Shown one piece after another: positions 36,580-45,301 of a stretch of DNA of 64,000 bases. Made by a program: the position numbers and the translations under genes. Below the pieces are notes generated by a model. It saw only the letters and a list, made by a program, of their open reading frames with translations. It made no database searches and was not told the origin of the DNA. This DNA is from Dermatophilaceae bacterium Sec6.4 (lineage in GTDB: Bacteria > Actinomycetota > Actinomycetes > Actinomycetales > Dermatophilaceae). Within the stretch, counting starts at the first letter, position 1. Each line of letters starts with the position of its first letter. Location: assembly GCA_039636865.1 (NCBI GenBank), contig CP144172.1, positions 1 through 64,000 of the forward strand. The letters run 5' to 3'.

Positions 36580-38151
36580 TCAGATCTGCAGCAGTCCGTC
36601 GGCAACCAGGGCGGCGACCCGCGGTAGCAACCGGGCGCGCAGAGATGCCGCGTCCTGCTCGATCAGCTCGGCAATGGCATCGAGTGCTGCAGCGGCGATC
36701 AACTCCCCGTCGCAGACCGATACGAACGCCGCGAGCGCAGTGTCCAGCTGGATCGCCGTGCCGAGCCCACCGCCCTGGCGCAGCAAGATCACACTCGGAT
36801 CCTGCGATCCCGGAAACCCGTGTCGCTCCTCGGTGACGTCGGATGCGACCCGCCACCGTTGCTCCAACAGGTAGGCGTCGCCGCCCTCGGCGAGCGCGGT
36901 GCGGGCGCGCAGCCCGGCGTCGATCGTCGGCCCCATCGTTGCGGCGACCGGGCCGGTCACCTCCACGAGGTCAACGAACGGCTCTCGACCGTTGGTGGGG
37001 CGTTGCAGAGTCACGATGCCGAACCCGATCCGCTCTACATCGCGGGCCGCGAAGTCCTCGAGCCAAGCGGTGTACATCTGGTCGTAGAGCGCTGCGCTCG
37101 CTTCGAAGTGTCCGTGCCCCCCGTCGCCGGCCCACAGTTCGGCGTACTGCGCGGGATCCTGCTCATCGCGCTGCACCACCCACGCGTCCAGACCTGTGCC
37201 GGCAATCCACCCGCCCACGACCTCGCGCCAGTCACCGCCGCGCGGCACCTCCCAGTTGGCCAGCAGCTGCGCCACCCCACCGGGCGCCAGAACACCCGGC
37301 AGATCACGGATCAGGCGCTGTACCAACGAATCTCCGGTCATCCCACCGTCGCGGTACTCGTACGCCGGCATTTCCTCGGTACGCGGGGTGATGACGAACG
37401 GCGGATTACTGACGACCAGGTCGAATACTTCGTGCGGCCCGATCGGTTCGAGCAGCGAGCCCGCCCGCAGATCGAGGTCGACCTCGTTGAGCGCGGCGTT
37501 GAATCTCGCATAGCCCAACGCGGGCAGCGACAGGTCGGTGGCCACCACCTGCCCGGCATGGCTGAGCAGGTGCAGCGCCTGCACCCCGCAGCCGGTGCCG
37601 ACGTCCAGCGCCCGGGCCGCAGTGCGGCGCGGTGTCCAGGACGCCAGAGTGGTGGATGCCCCACCGATACCGAGCACGTGATCCTGGGGTAACGCCCGCC
37701 CGGTGACAGTTTCGGACAGGTCGGAGGCAACCCACCAGCGGTGCTGCTCATCGCCGTAGGGCCGCAGATCGCAGGTCGCCCGCATGAGCTGGTCGCCGTC
37801 ATCATCAGCATCGGCCGGCTCCACCAGCTCCAACTCGACCAGACCCGCCACACCGCATGCCGGAAGCGCGCGGTCGATATCCGCGACGGACACCGCGACA
37901 CCGAGCGTGAACAGCCGCATCACGATCGCGAGCGGCTCATCGGCCGCAGCGACGCGGCGGGCAGGCAGTAACTGCTCGCGGTGCAGGGCGGCGGATGCAA
38001 CATCGCCCAGCAGTGCGTCGATCGCCTCGGTGGCGTAGTCGACCGCTGCAAGATCCATGCGGAGTCGTTGTACTGCCGGTCCGAGCCGCATCTGATCCCC
38101 TGCTCCCAACCTGGCCACCTCATCGCGCGTCACCGGGATGGGACGGGCCAT
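36580..38151 (-). CDS. SAM-dependent methyltransferase (DUF7059-type)
   Basis: 523 aa from ATG 38151. N-terminal ~170 residues are a helical/winged domain (VTRDEVARLGAGDQMRLGPA). The SAM-binding motif is ALDVGTGCGVQALHLL, and the catalytic motif is LVVSNPPFVITP, the NPPF/Y type used to methylate N atoms of nucleobases or glutamine (HemK/RsmC/RlmG-like). The C-terminal ~180 residues are a second helical domain. Substrate unknown. Same neighbourhood (topA, helicase) is conserved in actinobacteria. TACCCT lies six bases before the ATG, again a leaderless pattern. Confidence 0.87.
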   Translation of the reverse strand: MARPIPVTRDEVARLGAGDQMRLGPAVQRLRMDLAAVDYATEAIDALLGDVASAALHREQLLPARRVAAADEPLAIVMRLFTLGVAVSVADIDRALPACGVAGLVELELVEPADADDDGDQLMRATCDLRPYGDEQHRWWVASDLSETVTGRALPQDHVLGIGGASTTLASWTPRRTAARALDVGTGCGVQALHLLSHAGQVVATDLSLPALGYARFNAALNEVDLDLRAGSLLEPIGPHEVFDLVVSNPPFVITPRTEEMPAYEYRDGGMTGDSLVQRLIRDLPGVLAPGGVAQLLANWEVPRGGDWREVVGGWIAGTGLDAWVVQRDEQDPAQYAELWAGDGGHGHFEASAALYDQMYTAWLEDFAARDVERIGFGIVTLQRPTNGREPFVDLVEVTGPVAATMGPTIDAGLRARTALAEGGDAYLLEQRWRVASDVTEERHGFPGSQDPSVILLRQGGGLGTAIQLDTALAAFVSVCDGELIAAAALDAIAELIEQDAASLRARLLPRVAALVADGLLQI

Positions 38152-38157
38152 GATGAG

Positions 38158-38163
38158 AGGGTA
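38158..38163 (-). promoter_or_regulatory. -10 box (TACCCT) of a leaderless methyltransferase transcript
   Basis: TACCCT is six bases from the ATG at 38151, within the 40-base gap shared with the divergent helicase gene. Confidence 0.4.
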
Positions 38164-38191
38164 TGTGCGACCCCCGACAACGAGTGGAGAG

Positions 38192-40570
38192 ATGCCGAAC
38201 CCGAACCAACAGCGCCCGGCCGTGCCGGCCTTCGACCCGGCGTCAGCGCTGGATGCCCTGCACGGGGTCGCCTCCGGCTCAGTGGTCCACCAACGCACCA
38301 CGACACCACAGCCCGGGCGCACGACGTCGTGGCCTTCCTGGGTGGATTCGCCGGTGCGCGCCGCGGTAGAAGGTACCGGGGTCACCCGGCTCTGGACCCA
38401 CCAGCGCCAGGTCGCCGACCTGGCCCACGCCGGAACGGACGTCGGTATCTGCACCGGCACTGCATCGGGTAAGAGCCTGGCCTACCTGCTGCCGGTGCTC
38501 TCGGCGTTGTCAGAGGGCCTGAACGCACCCACCGGCCGCGGCGCGACTGCCATTTATCTGGCGCCGACGAAAGCCCTGGGCGCCGACCAGGAAGCTCGGA
38601 TCCGCTCCTACGCGATCCCCGGTATCCGCGCGGCAACCCTGGACGGAGACACCCCCACAGATGAGCGGCGGTGGATCCGCGAGCACGCCCATCTCGTGCT
38701 GACCAATCCGGATCTGCTGCACCACACCCTGCTACCCCAGCATGAGCGGTGGGCTACTTTCTTCCGCCGGTTGACGTACGTCGTGGTCGACGAATCGCAC
38801 CTGTACAAAGGGGTCTTCGGCGCCCACGTCGCATTGATCCTGCGCCGGTTGCGTCGGATCGCCGCGCGGTACTCCGCCGAGCCCACCTTCATCCTGGCCT
38901 CTGCCACGGCTGCTGCTCCCGCCGCGCAGTTCTCTGCACTGGTCGGCACCGACGTGCAGGTCGTGGACGACGACGCGTCTCCGCAGGGCCCGCGCACCTT
39001 CGCCTTGTGGGAACCGGGGCCTGCGCGGATCGAGGGCGACACCGGGCGACGCAGCGCCGTGGCCGAATCCGCGGATCTGATGACCGCGCTAGTCGCGTCC
39101 GGTGTCCAGACCCTGACCTTCGCGCGTTCACGGGTAGGCGTCGAAGTTGTTGCCGAGATGACCCGCGCGCACCTGTCCGTGACTGACCGGGTCGCCGCCT
39201 ATCGTGGTGGATATCTGCCCGAGGAGCGGCGCGCACTGGAAGCCGATCTACGCAGCGGCGCGCTGCGCGGGCTGGCGGCCACCAGCGCCCTGGAACTGGG
39301 TATCGACATCAGTGGACTGGACGCGGTGGTCATCGCCGGTTGGCCGGGCACCGTGGCCTCCTTCCGGCAACAGGCCGGCCGATCGGGGCGCGGCGGATCG
39401 CCGTCGTTGGTGATCCTGGTCGCTGCCGACGACCCGCTCGACACCTTCCTGATCCACCATCCCGAGGCGATCTTCGACCGACCCGTGGAGCAGGCGGTCT
39501 GCGATCCGGGCAACCCCTACGTGCTCGCTCCCCACCTGGCGGCAGCTGCGGCGGAGTTACCGGTGACCGTGCAGGACAGCAGCTACTTCGGCGACGGTAT
39601 GGTCCCGCTGCTGGCCTCCCTCGTCGCGCGAGGGGTGTTGCGACGACGCCCGCGGGGTTGGTTCTGGGCCCGCGAAGACCGACCGGCCGATCACTTCTCG
39701 TTGCGCGGGGACGGGTCGGACGTCGTGCGGATCGTGGAGACGAGAACCGCTCGCGTCCTGGGGACGGTGGACGGGTCCAGATCGCACACCGCCGTGCATA
39801 CCGGCGCCGTCTACACCCATCAGGGCGCTCCTTTCGTCGTGAGCGCGCTGGACCTGGAGGACGGCAGCGCGCACGTGGTGCCCGGTGACCCGGGATGGTC
39901 GACGATGGCCCGGTCGGTCAGCTCCTTCGACATCGTCAGCTCCGACAGGAACCAGGTCTGGGCAGATTGCGAGTTGCATTTCGGCACCATCCGGGTGCGT
40001 TCGCAAGTGACCTCGTTCCTGCGCAAACTCCCGTCCGGCGAAGTCATCGGCGAACATCCGCTGGATCTGCCTGAGCGCCAGCTGGTGACCCGGGGCGTCT
40101 GGTGGACGATGCCGGAGTCGGTTGCCCTGGACGCCGGGGTCAGCGCGGAAGATCTACCCGGCGCCCTGCACGCCGCCGAGCATGCATCGATCGGAATGTT
40201 GCCCCTGGTCGCGCAGTCTGACCGTTGGGATATCGGGGGTGTCTCCACCGCCCTGCACCCGGACACCGGTATGCCGACCGTCGTGGTCTACGACGGCCAC
40301 CCGGGCGGAGCCGGCTTCACCGAGCGTGCCTACGCGGCAGCCAGGATCTGGCTGTCGGCGACCCGTGCTGCGATCGAGAGCTGCCCCTGCCTGCACGGCT
40401 GCCCGGCCTGCGTACAGTCGCCCAAATGCGGCAACGGAAACGAACCGTTGGACAAACGTGGCGCTGTACTTCTGCTCGACCGGTTGCTGCGTTCGGCCCC
40501 GGACGCTCACCCGGCTGCCCATTCGGATGATCACCCGGCTGCCTCCGGGCCGGCGCGCGACCTCGCATGA
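38192..40570 (+). CDS. MrfA-like DEAD/DEAH-box helicase with DUF1998 domain
   Basis: 792 aa from ATG 38192 (GGAGAG upstream; earlier in-frame starts overlap the divergent gene). Motif I TGTASGKSLAYLLP, Ia LAPTKALGADQ, II VDESHLYKGVFG, III SATAAAP, and motif VI QQAGRSGRGG give an SF2 DNA helicase. The C-terminal DUF1998 region contains the cysteine cluster CPCLHGCPACVQSPKCG, which binds zinc in MrfA. Its role is in repair of crosslinked or damaged DNA. The C-terminus overlaps the convergent tad gene by 40 bases. Confidence 0.92.
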   Translation: MPNPNQQRPAVPAFDPASALDALHGVASGSVVHQRTTTPQPGRTTSWPSWVDSPVRAAVEGTGVTRLWTHQRQVADLAHAGTDVGICTGTASGKSLAYLLPVLSALSEGLNAPTGRGATAIYLAPTKALGADQEARIRSYAIPGIRAATLDGDTPTDERRWIREHAHLVLTNPDLLHHTLLPQHERWATFFRRLTYVVVDESHLYKGVFGAHVALILRRLRRIAARYSAEPTFILASATAAAPAAQFSALVGTDVQVVDDDASPQGPRTFALWEPGPARIEGDTGRRSAVAESADLMTALVASGVQTLTFARSRVGVEVVAEMTRAHLSVTDRVAAYRGGYLPEERRALEADLRSGALRGLAATSALELGIDISGLDAVVIAGWPGTVASFRQQAGRSGRGGSPSLVILVAADDPLDTFLIHHPEAIFDRPVEQAVCDPGNPYVLAPHLAAAAAELPVTVQDSSYFGDGMVPLLASLVARGVLRRRPRGWFWAREDRPADHFSLRGDGSDVVRIVETRTARVLGTVDGSRSHTAVHTGAVYTHQGAPFVVSALDLEDGSAHVVPGDPGWSTMARSVSSFDIVSSDRNQVWADCELHFGTIRVRSQVTSFLRKLPSGEVIGEHPLDLPERQLVTRGVWWTMPESVALDAGVSAEDLPGALHAAEHASIGMLPLVAQSDRWDIGGVSTALHPDTGMPTVVVYDGHPGGAGFTERAYAAARIWLSATRAAIESCPCLHGCPACVQSPKCGNGNEPLDKRGAVLLLDRLLRSAPDAHPAAHSDDHPAASGPARDLA

Positions 40571-40911
40571 GCAGCACCCAGACCCCACTTCGTCACCACC
40601 GCACTGGACACAACGACATCGATAGTCACTGTGTCACCTGCGGTCAGGCACGACACCAGTCGTGCCCCGTTGGCCGTCACCATTCTGTCCGCGCTCCCGC
40701 ACGGGTCGCCCCCGCCGCTCAACAGTGCTGTCGCGCCCGCGAGCGCGCCCTGGTCGGCGGCGATCCTGGCGCGCATGCTCGCGTGCACGGCCGAGACCAC
40801 GACGAGCCCACCGGCCATCACCAGCAGGATGACCGATATCACCCCCGCCAGCAGAACTGTCCCGCTGCCGCGATCGGGCGCCTCACGGCAGCGTCGTCGG
40901 CGCCGTCTCAC
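40531..40911 (-). CDS. TadE-like secretion protein (Rv3654c type)
   Basis: 126 aa from GTG 40911; overlaps the upstream tadE by 29 bases. A basic N-terminus (VRRRRRRCREAPDRGSG) is followed by one helix TVLLAGVISVILLVMAGGLV and a small exported domain with two cysteines (GGGDPCGSAD, ARLVSCLTAGD). This is the usual last gene of the actinobacterial tad cluster. It is a minor pilin-like protein. Overlaps the end of the helicase gene on the other strand. Confidence 0.8.
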   Translation of the reverse strand: MRRRRRRCREAPDRGSGTVLLAGVISVILLVMAGGLVVVSAVHASMRARIAADQGALAGATALLSGGGDPCGSADRMVTANGARLVSCLTAGDTVTIDVVVSSAVVTKWGLGAAHARSRAGPEAAG

Positions 40912-41275
40912 GCTGCGCCACCCCCGTCGAATGCAACGAAGCGGACCCGACAACCCACCCGAAGGGGCCCCGGACCGGGCTGGTCACCGTTACCCGGATC
41001 AGATCGCCGTCCTCTTCGACACCGATCCCGGACCCCGCCGGTGCGGCACGCAGACCCTGCTCACGAACCACCGATGGGGCATCGCCGCGCGCTGCGGATC
41101 GGGACGCGACCCGGGCCGCATCTGCGCACCTGACCTGGTCGACACCCGCCGTCAATGCCCCGAGCGCGACCAACAGCACAAACACGACGGCGGGCAGGCC
41201 GACCGCCAGCTCGGCCGACACCATCCCGGCATCGGCATGGGTTCGATGCCGCCGATCGGCTCGGGGGCCGCTCAC
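40883..41275 (-). CDS. tadE: TadE-family minor pilin
   Basis: 130 aa from GTG 41275, whose GTGA overlaps the mini-pilin stop. VSGPRADRRHRTHADAGMVS, then AELAVGLPAVVFVLLVALG gives the Tad prepilin-type N-terminus (G-M-x-x-A-E) with its hydrophobic helix, followed by TAGVDQVRCADAARVASRSA. The Glu after the cleavage Gly is present. A longer in-frame extension through the repeats of the upstream gene is an artefact of another frame. Confidence 0.85.
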   Translation of the reverse strand: MSGPRADRRHRTHADAGMVSAELAVGLPAVVFVLLVALGALTAGVDQVRCADAARVASRSAARGDAPSVVREQGLRAAPAGSGIGVEEDGDLIRVTVTSPVRGPFGWVVGSASLHSTGVAQRETAPTTLP

Positions 41276-41607
41276 GACGCGACGCTGAGCGCCTGCTGGA
41301 TGATCGAGGTCAACGCCGACTTCACCGCCCCGGACTTGACCACGCCGATCAACACCGCCGCGAAAGCGACTGCGGCGAGGGTACCGACGGCATATTCGGC
41401 CGTCGACATCCCCGCTGTTCGGCCTGCCCGTAGGGCTCGACTCCAGCGTGGGTGCGCCTGCGCTGCTCGGGTCTTCTGAACCGCTCGGGTCTTCTGAACC
41501 GCTCGGGTCTTCTGAACCGCTCGGGTCTTCTGAACCGCTCGGGTCTTCTGAACCGCTCGGGTCTTCTGAACCGCTCGTCGTGTCATTTGAACCGCTCCTC
41601 GTGTCAT
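41272..41607 (-). CDS. DUF4244 mini-pilin (Flp-like) with repeat leader
   Basis: 111 aa from ATG 41607 (AAGGAG eight bases upstream). The mature part is AGMSTAEYAVGTLAAVAFAA, then VLIGVVKSGAVKSALTSIIQ: the G-M-S-T-A-E-Y-A processing site and helix typical of actinobacterial Flp/DUF4244 pilins. The long leader is unusual: KTRAVQ repeated about six times, coded by 18-base tandem repeats. Positive charges (K, R) make the leader strongly basic. TadA-TadB-TadC assemble it. Confidence 0.87.
   Translation of the reverse strand: MTRGAVQMTRRAVQKTRAVQKTRAVQKTRAVQKTRAVQKTRAVQKTRAAQAHPRWSRALRAGRTAGMSTAEYAVGTLAAVAFAAVLIGVVKSGAVKSALTSIIQQALSVAS
41465..41572 (-). repeat. 18-base tandem repeat in the pilin leader
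   Basis: Six identical copies of GCTCGGGTCTTCTGAACC, followed by two degenerate 21-base copies to 41610. The unit keeps the frame and codes for KTRAVQ on the minus strand. Exact identity suggests recent expansion. Confidence 0.95.
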
Positions 41608-41683
41608 CTGTGACTCCTTCGATTTGGGGCACCGGGCCCTGTGGTTCATCCATCGGTCGAGGGATGAGGCGATGGGAGTGCGG

Positions 41684-42265
41684 TCATGCCGCACCAGCCA
41701 GCACGCCGCGCGCGATCGAGGCAACGACGGGTACGACGCTGAGCAAGGCGAAAGCAGGCAGGAAACACAGGCCCAGCGGAATCACGATCAGGACGCCGAC
41801 CCGGCCTGCAGCTTCGTCCAGCCGCTGGTCTTCACGGCGACGAATGTCCTGCGCAGCGCGGCGGAGCAGATCACCCGGTGGTGCACCGGCGCTGACGGCC
41901 AACGCCAACGCGGCGGCAGCGGGCTTCCACACCTGCGGTAGACCGTCCCACGCCGATACCTCGTCGACGCCCCACCGAAGTGCCGCCGAGACCTGGCTCA
42001 GATGCGCGCCGACCTCGGCCCCCGCATCGACCGCCACCGCCTCGATGGCCACGACCATCGGTACTCCGCTGCTGAGCGCGAGCGCCAGGAGATCCAGTGT
42101 TTCGGCGACCGTATGCACGTCATCGGGCCGCACGCTGCCGTCCGGCTGGTGCACGGCAACCACCTCGCCCGACCCGCAGTACGCGACGCTGGTCGGCCAC
42201 AGCAACGGCAGCGATGCGAGCAGCACGATCGCCCACCAGATCGGCGCTGATCCTGCCCCTGTCAC
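41684..42265 (-). CDS. tadC: TadC-like pilus assembly membrane protein
   Basis: 193 aa from GTG 42265 (GTGA overlap with tadB). N-terminal helix (APIWWAIVLLASLPLLWP), then the T2SSF domain (TLDLLALALSSGVPMVVAIE, GAPPGDLLRRAAQDIRRRED) and a C-terminal helix pair (GVLIVIPLGLCFLPAFALLS). The homologous pair TadB/TadC forms the inner-membrane platform of the Tad pilus. It is slightly short for the family, as typical in actinobacteria. Confidence 0.85.
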   Translation of the reverse strand: MTGAGSAPIWWAIVLLASLPLLWPTSVAYCGSGEVVAVHQPDGSVRPDDVHTVAETLDLLALALSSGVPMVVAIEAVAVDAGAEVGAHLSQVSAALRWGVDEVSAWDGLPQVWKPAAAALALAVSAGAPPGDLLRRAAQDIRRREDQRLDEAAGRVGVLIVIPLGLCFLPAFALLSVVPVVASIARGVLAGAA

Positions 42266-42990
42266 TTCAGCGTCTCCGGTGCGCAGGATCTCCTGATCAT
42301 CGCTGCGATGAGACGTCGACCCAGCCACGTCAACAGCAGTCCGAGGCCCAACGACACACGACCTACACCGCCGGAGTAGAGCTGGGTCGGGTCGATACCG
42401 ACCACCATCGAGATGCCGACTCCGAGCAGCGGCAGCAGTGTCAGCACCTGCATGCTCGCGCGCGGTCCCGCTGTCGCAGCAGCGATCCGACGGCGTTGGT
42501 CCTGCCCCTGCGACATCAGCCGGACCGCCGCGGCGACCGCCTCGCTCAACCCGCACCCGACCCGATCCGACAGCGACCACGCACGCGCCACCGGACCGAG
42601 ACCGGCCTGCGGGTAGCGGGCGGCCAACTGCGCCCAGGTGTCCGCGAGCGGCGCCCCACCGACTGCCGCACCGTGCAGCCGCAGGAGCTGAGCCCGCAGC
42701 TGAGGCTCGCTGGTGGTCCGTAACGCGACCGATGCCGCCGTGGAGACTGCGACCAGCGGCGGCACGCCTGCCTGAATGGCCGGCGAGATGCCCGCCAGTA
42801 ACGTCTCGAACACTTCGCTCTCGTCACCAGCAGCGGAGCCACGTAGACGTCGCGCGACCATCCTCAGTGCCTCGCGCAGGGACATCCGGCGGGTTGATCC
42901 CGCCGCCGGGCGGTCCGGACGCCCGACGCTCAACGGCCAGCACCACAGCGCACCGACGCAGCACCCCAACGCCCAGCCCACGCCGCTCAC
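42262..42990 (-). CDS. tadB: TadB-like pilus assembly membrane protein
   Basis: 242 aa. N-terminal helix, a T2SSF domain (FETLLAGISPAIQAGVPPLV, then GGAPLADTWAQLAARYP, LSDRVGCGLSEAVAAAVRLM) and C-terminal helices (VLTLLPLLGVGISMVVGIDP, LGLGLLLTWLGRRLI). It overlaps tadA and tadC by four bases each. With TadC it forms the platform that the ATPase TadA drives. Confidence 0.87.
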   Translation of the reverse strand: MSGVGWALGCCVGALWCWPLSVGRPDRPAAGSTRRMSLREALRMVARRLRGSAAGDESEVFETLLAGISPAIQAGVPPLVAVSTAASVALRTTSEPQLRAQLLRLHGAAVGGAPLADTWAQLAARYPQAGLGPVARAWSLSDRVGCGLSEAVAAAVRLMSQGQDQRRRIAAATAGPRASMQVLTLLPLLGVGISMVVGIDPTQLYSGGVGRVSLGLGLLLTWLGRRLIAAMIRRSCAPETLK

Positions 42991-44120
42991 GCGCGGACTC
43001 GCAGGATCTGTGCCAATGCGTCCCAGCCGCAGCCCCGCTCGAGCCGACCGCCCTCGCGGATCAGCGCCGGGTCAACTTGTAGCGCCGCGCCATCCCAACC
43101 GATCACCCCGATCTCACCGACGATCCGGACACCAGCCTCACGGCGCAGGTGGATGACCACCTGGATCGCACTCACCAGCTGGGTGCGCACGGCGTGCTCG
43201 GACATCCCCGCCAGTGCACCCAACGCTTCGAAGCGCGCCGGTACGTCGGAGGCCGCGTTGGCATGCACTGTGCCGCAGCCACCCTCATGACCGGTGTTGA
43301 AAGCGGTCAACAGCTCTCGCACCTCGCCCCCACGGACCTCTCCGACGACGAGCCGGTCCGGCCTCATTCGCAGCGACTGCCGCACCAATGTCTCCAATGA
43401 GACCGCGCCTGCGCCCTCGACATTCGGGGTACGGCCCTGCAATGCCACGACGTGCGGGTGGTCGATGCGTAGTTCGCGCACGTCCTCGACGACGACGATC
43501 CGTTCAGTGACCGGCACCAGGGACAGCAGCGCACCAAGCAGTGTCGTCTTGCCCGATCCGGTACCTCCGGTGACGACGAAGGCGGCCCGCGCAGCGACCA
43601 ACTGACACAACACCTCGGCGCCAAGCTGCCCGAACATCGACGCGGCCTGCAAGGCAGCGACGGTCGGCGGGTGATCTCTGGGCACCCGCAGGCTGATATG
43701 CGCCGCGTGCGCAACCAGCGGCGGTAGTACTGCATGCAGCCGCACACCACCAGGCAGCAGCCCGTCCACAAACGGTGTGGTCTCATCCAGCCGTCGCCCC
43801 GCGGCGGTCGCCAGACGCACCGCGAGTCGGCGCACAGCGACGGCATCTCCGACATCGCACGACGTTTCCTCCAGCCCGTTCCCACGGTCGATCCACACCC
43901 CGTCGGTGCCGTTGACCAGCACATCGGTCACAGCACCCTGTTCGAGCAGCTCCTGCAGCGGGCCGGCGCCGAACACTTCGGCCACCATCTTCGAGCGCAG
44001 CGCAGCGACCCGGCCGGACCCGAGGGTGACCCGGTCCAATGCAGCCAGCGCGTCGACTGCCTGGAGGGTGGGCGGAGTGCCGCGCCGGATCTGGTCCCAC
44101 ATTGCTTCATCGACGCTCAT
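42987..44120 (-). CDS. tadA: TadA-like secretion ATPase
   Basis: 377 aa from ATG 44120 (ATGA overlap with the upstream gene). Walker A is TGGTGSGKTTLLGALL, the Asp box is VVVEDVRELRI, and Walker B is RLVVGEVRGGEVRELLTAFN; the His box HEGGCGTVHANAA is present. This is the CpaF/TadA subfamily ATPase powering pilus assembly. Short N-terminal domain as in actinobacterial tad loci. Confidence 0.93.
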   Translation of the reverse strand: MSVDEAMWDQIRRGTPPTLQAVDALAALDRVTLGSGRVAALRSKMVAEVFGAGPLQELLEQGAVTDVLVNGTDGVWIDRGNGLEETSCDVGDAVAVRRLAVRLATAAGRRLDETTPFVDGLLPGGVRLHAVLPPLVAHAAHISLRVPRDHPPTVAALQAASMFGQLGAEVLCQLVAARAAFVVTGGTGSGKTTLLGALLSLVPVTERIVVVEDVRELRIDHPHVVALQGRTPNVEGAGAVSLETLVRQSLRMRPDRLVVGEVRGGEVRELLTAFNTGHEGGCGTVHANAASDVPARFEALGALAGMSEHAVRTQLVSAIQVVIHLRREAGVRIVGEIGVIGWDGAALQVDPALIREGGRLERGCGWDALAQILRVRA

Positions 44121-44929
44121 GACGCGTCCCGACGCTGCATCAGGGCGTCCAGCAGGTGCTCGCACGAGGAGGCCAACGCGCCACGCGCGCCCGGGCCGAT
44201 TCCCCGCGCGAGGGCTCGTTCCACCCGCCGCTCGGTCCGTATCCTGGCCAGTACCGGCGCCTCGACGACGTCGGCCACCTGCGTCGCCAGCACGGGCGAT
44301 CCGTCCCGCAGCACCAGAACCGGCTCCCTGCCGCTCTGTCTCAGCGCGCTCGCGGTAGCGGCTGCGGCGCCAGTGCCACGGACCGTTGCGTGCACCACCA
44401 CGACGACCTCGATCTCGACCGGCACGACCTCCAACTCCTCCAGGGAGCACGCGTCGATCAGCACCAGATCGCAGGCGGTGATGAGTGCCGCGACGACCGC
44501 AGCGACGACGTGCTCAGGTACTGCCGCGGGCTCACGACCGTGCGACAGGACACCGATCGAACCGGTCCCGGTCGACCTTCCGCTGACCGGCCCGACCCCC
44601 GGCAGGGCTTCGAACAGCGCGGAACCATCCAACTCCCCGTCCACGCCACACACCTCGCACCACCGCACTCCGGGTGTCTGCTCGATGCCGAAGACGACGT
44701 CGAGGCCGCCGCCGGTGGCATCCAGGTCGATGATCCCGACCGCGTACCCCCGTCGGGCAGCGACGGCCGCGAGCGCTGCCGTCAGGGTCGAGGCACCGGC
44801 CCCGCCACCGCACCCGATCACTGCGAACGGGGCACCCGTCGGCTGCGATACCGGGCCCGGGCCCGATGCGAGAGCGGAGGCAGCCACGAAGGTCAATGTG
44901 GACGTCGGTGCGGAAGTCGGTGCAGACAT
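44117..44929 (-). CDS. CpaE/Ssd-like (TadZ) MinD-family protein
   Basis: 270 aa. The deviant P-loop GCGGGAGASTLTAALA appears near residue 40; GIIDLDATGGGLDVVFG is the MinD-type switch region; LVLIDACSLEELEV comes later. The catalytic Lys of classical MinD is not visible, as in other septum-site-determining (Ssd) proteins of actinobacterial tad loci. It localises the pilus machinery to its site and is first gene of the tad operon. Confidence 0.87.
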   Translation of the reverse strand: MSAPTSAPTSTLTFVAASALASGPGPVSQPTGAPFAVIGCGGGAGASTLTAALAAVAARRGYAVGIIDLDATGGGLDVVFGIEQTPGVRWCEVCGVDGELDGSALFEALPGVGPVSGRSTGTGSIGVLSHGREPAAVPEHVVAAVVAALITACDLVLIDACSLEELEVVPVEIEVVVVVHATVRGTGAAAATASALRQSGREPVLVLRDGSPVLATQVADVVEAPVLARIRTERRVERALARGIGPGARGALASSCEHLLDALMQRRDAS

Positions 44930-45301
44930 ATCCGTACTTCACCGGCTGCACCGCCGGACGCACCAGTGATGGCCGCCGACGTGTGGACCGGTTCCACCGC
45001 ACCGCGGGGATGTGGACGGGGCTGGCGGGTCACCTGTTGAAGGCGCCCCACTACGTCGAAGGCGCCCCCACCATGATCGGTGGGGGCGCCTTCACCAACG
45101 CGCGGGTGACCTGGTTACCAAGCGTGCACATGGCTGCTGCCGGCCCGTCCGTGAGGTGCGGGAACGATCTGGTTCATCAGTGAACTGCCTGCGCGTGGGT
45201 GCCTGGTCATTCGCGGTGGTGTGTAGTTATGACCTCAGGTCTACTCCTGCTGGGGCACACATACAAGGGTCGCGCCGGACACGTTTCAGGAGGACAATGC
45301 G
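44930..45301. other. 372-base intergenic region with a strong hairpin
   Basis: Contains the promoter of the tad operon on the left and a perfect 15-bp hairpin (45058-45093). The remainder holds no gene that I can support. Confidence 0.5.
45058..45093. terminator. 15-bp perfect hairpin
   Basis: GAAGGCGCCCCCACC pairs exactly with GGTGGGGGCGCCTTC over a six-base loop (ATGATC). It lies 209 bases after the Fic-like gene stop on the minus strand and upstream of the tad operon, so it is well placed to stop read-through. No T run. Confidence 0.55.

Noticed and set aside
41465..41610. possible CRISPR-like array
   Set aside because: The repeats are contiguous 18-base units without spacers, inside a pilin gene, and there are no cas genes.
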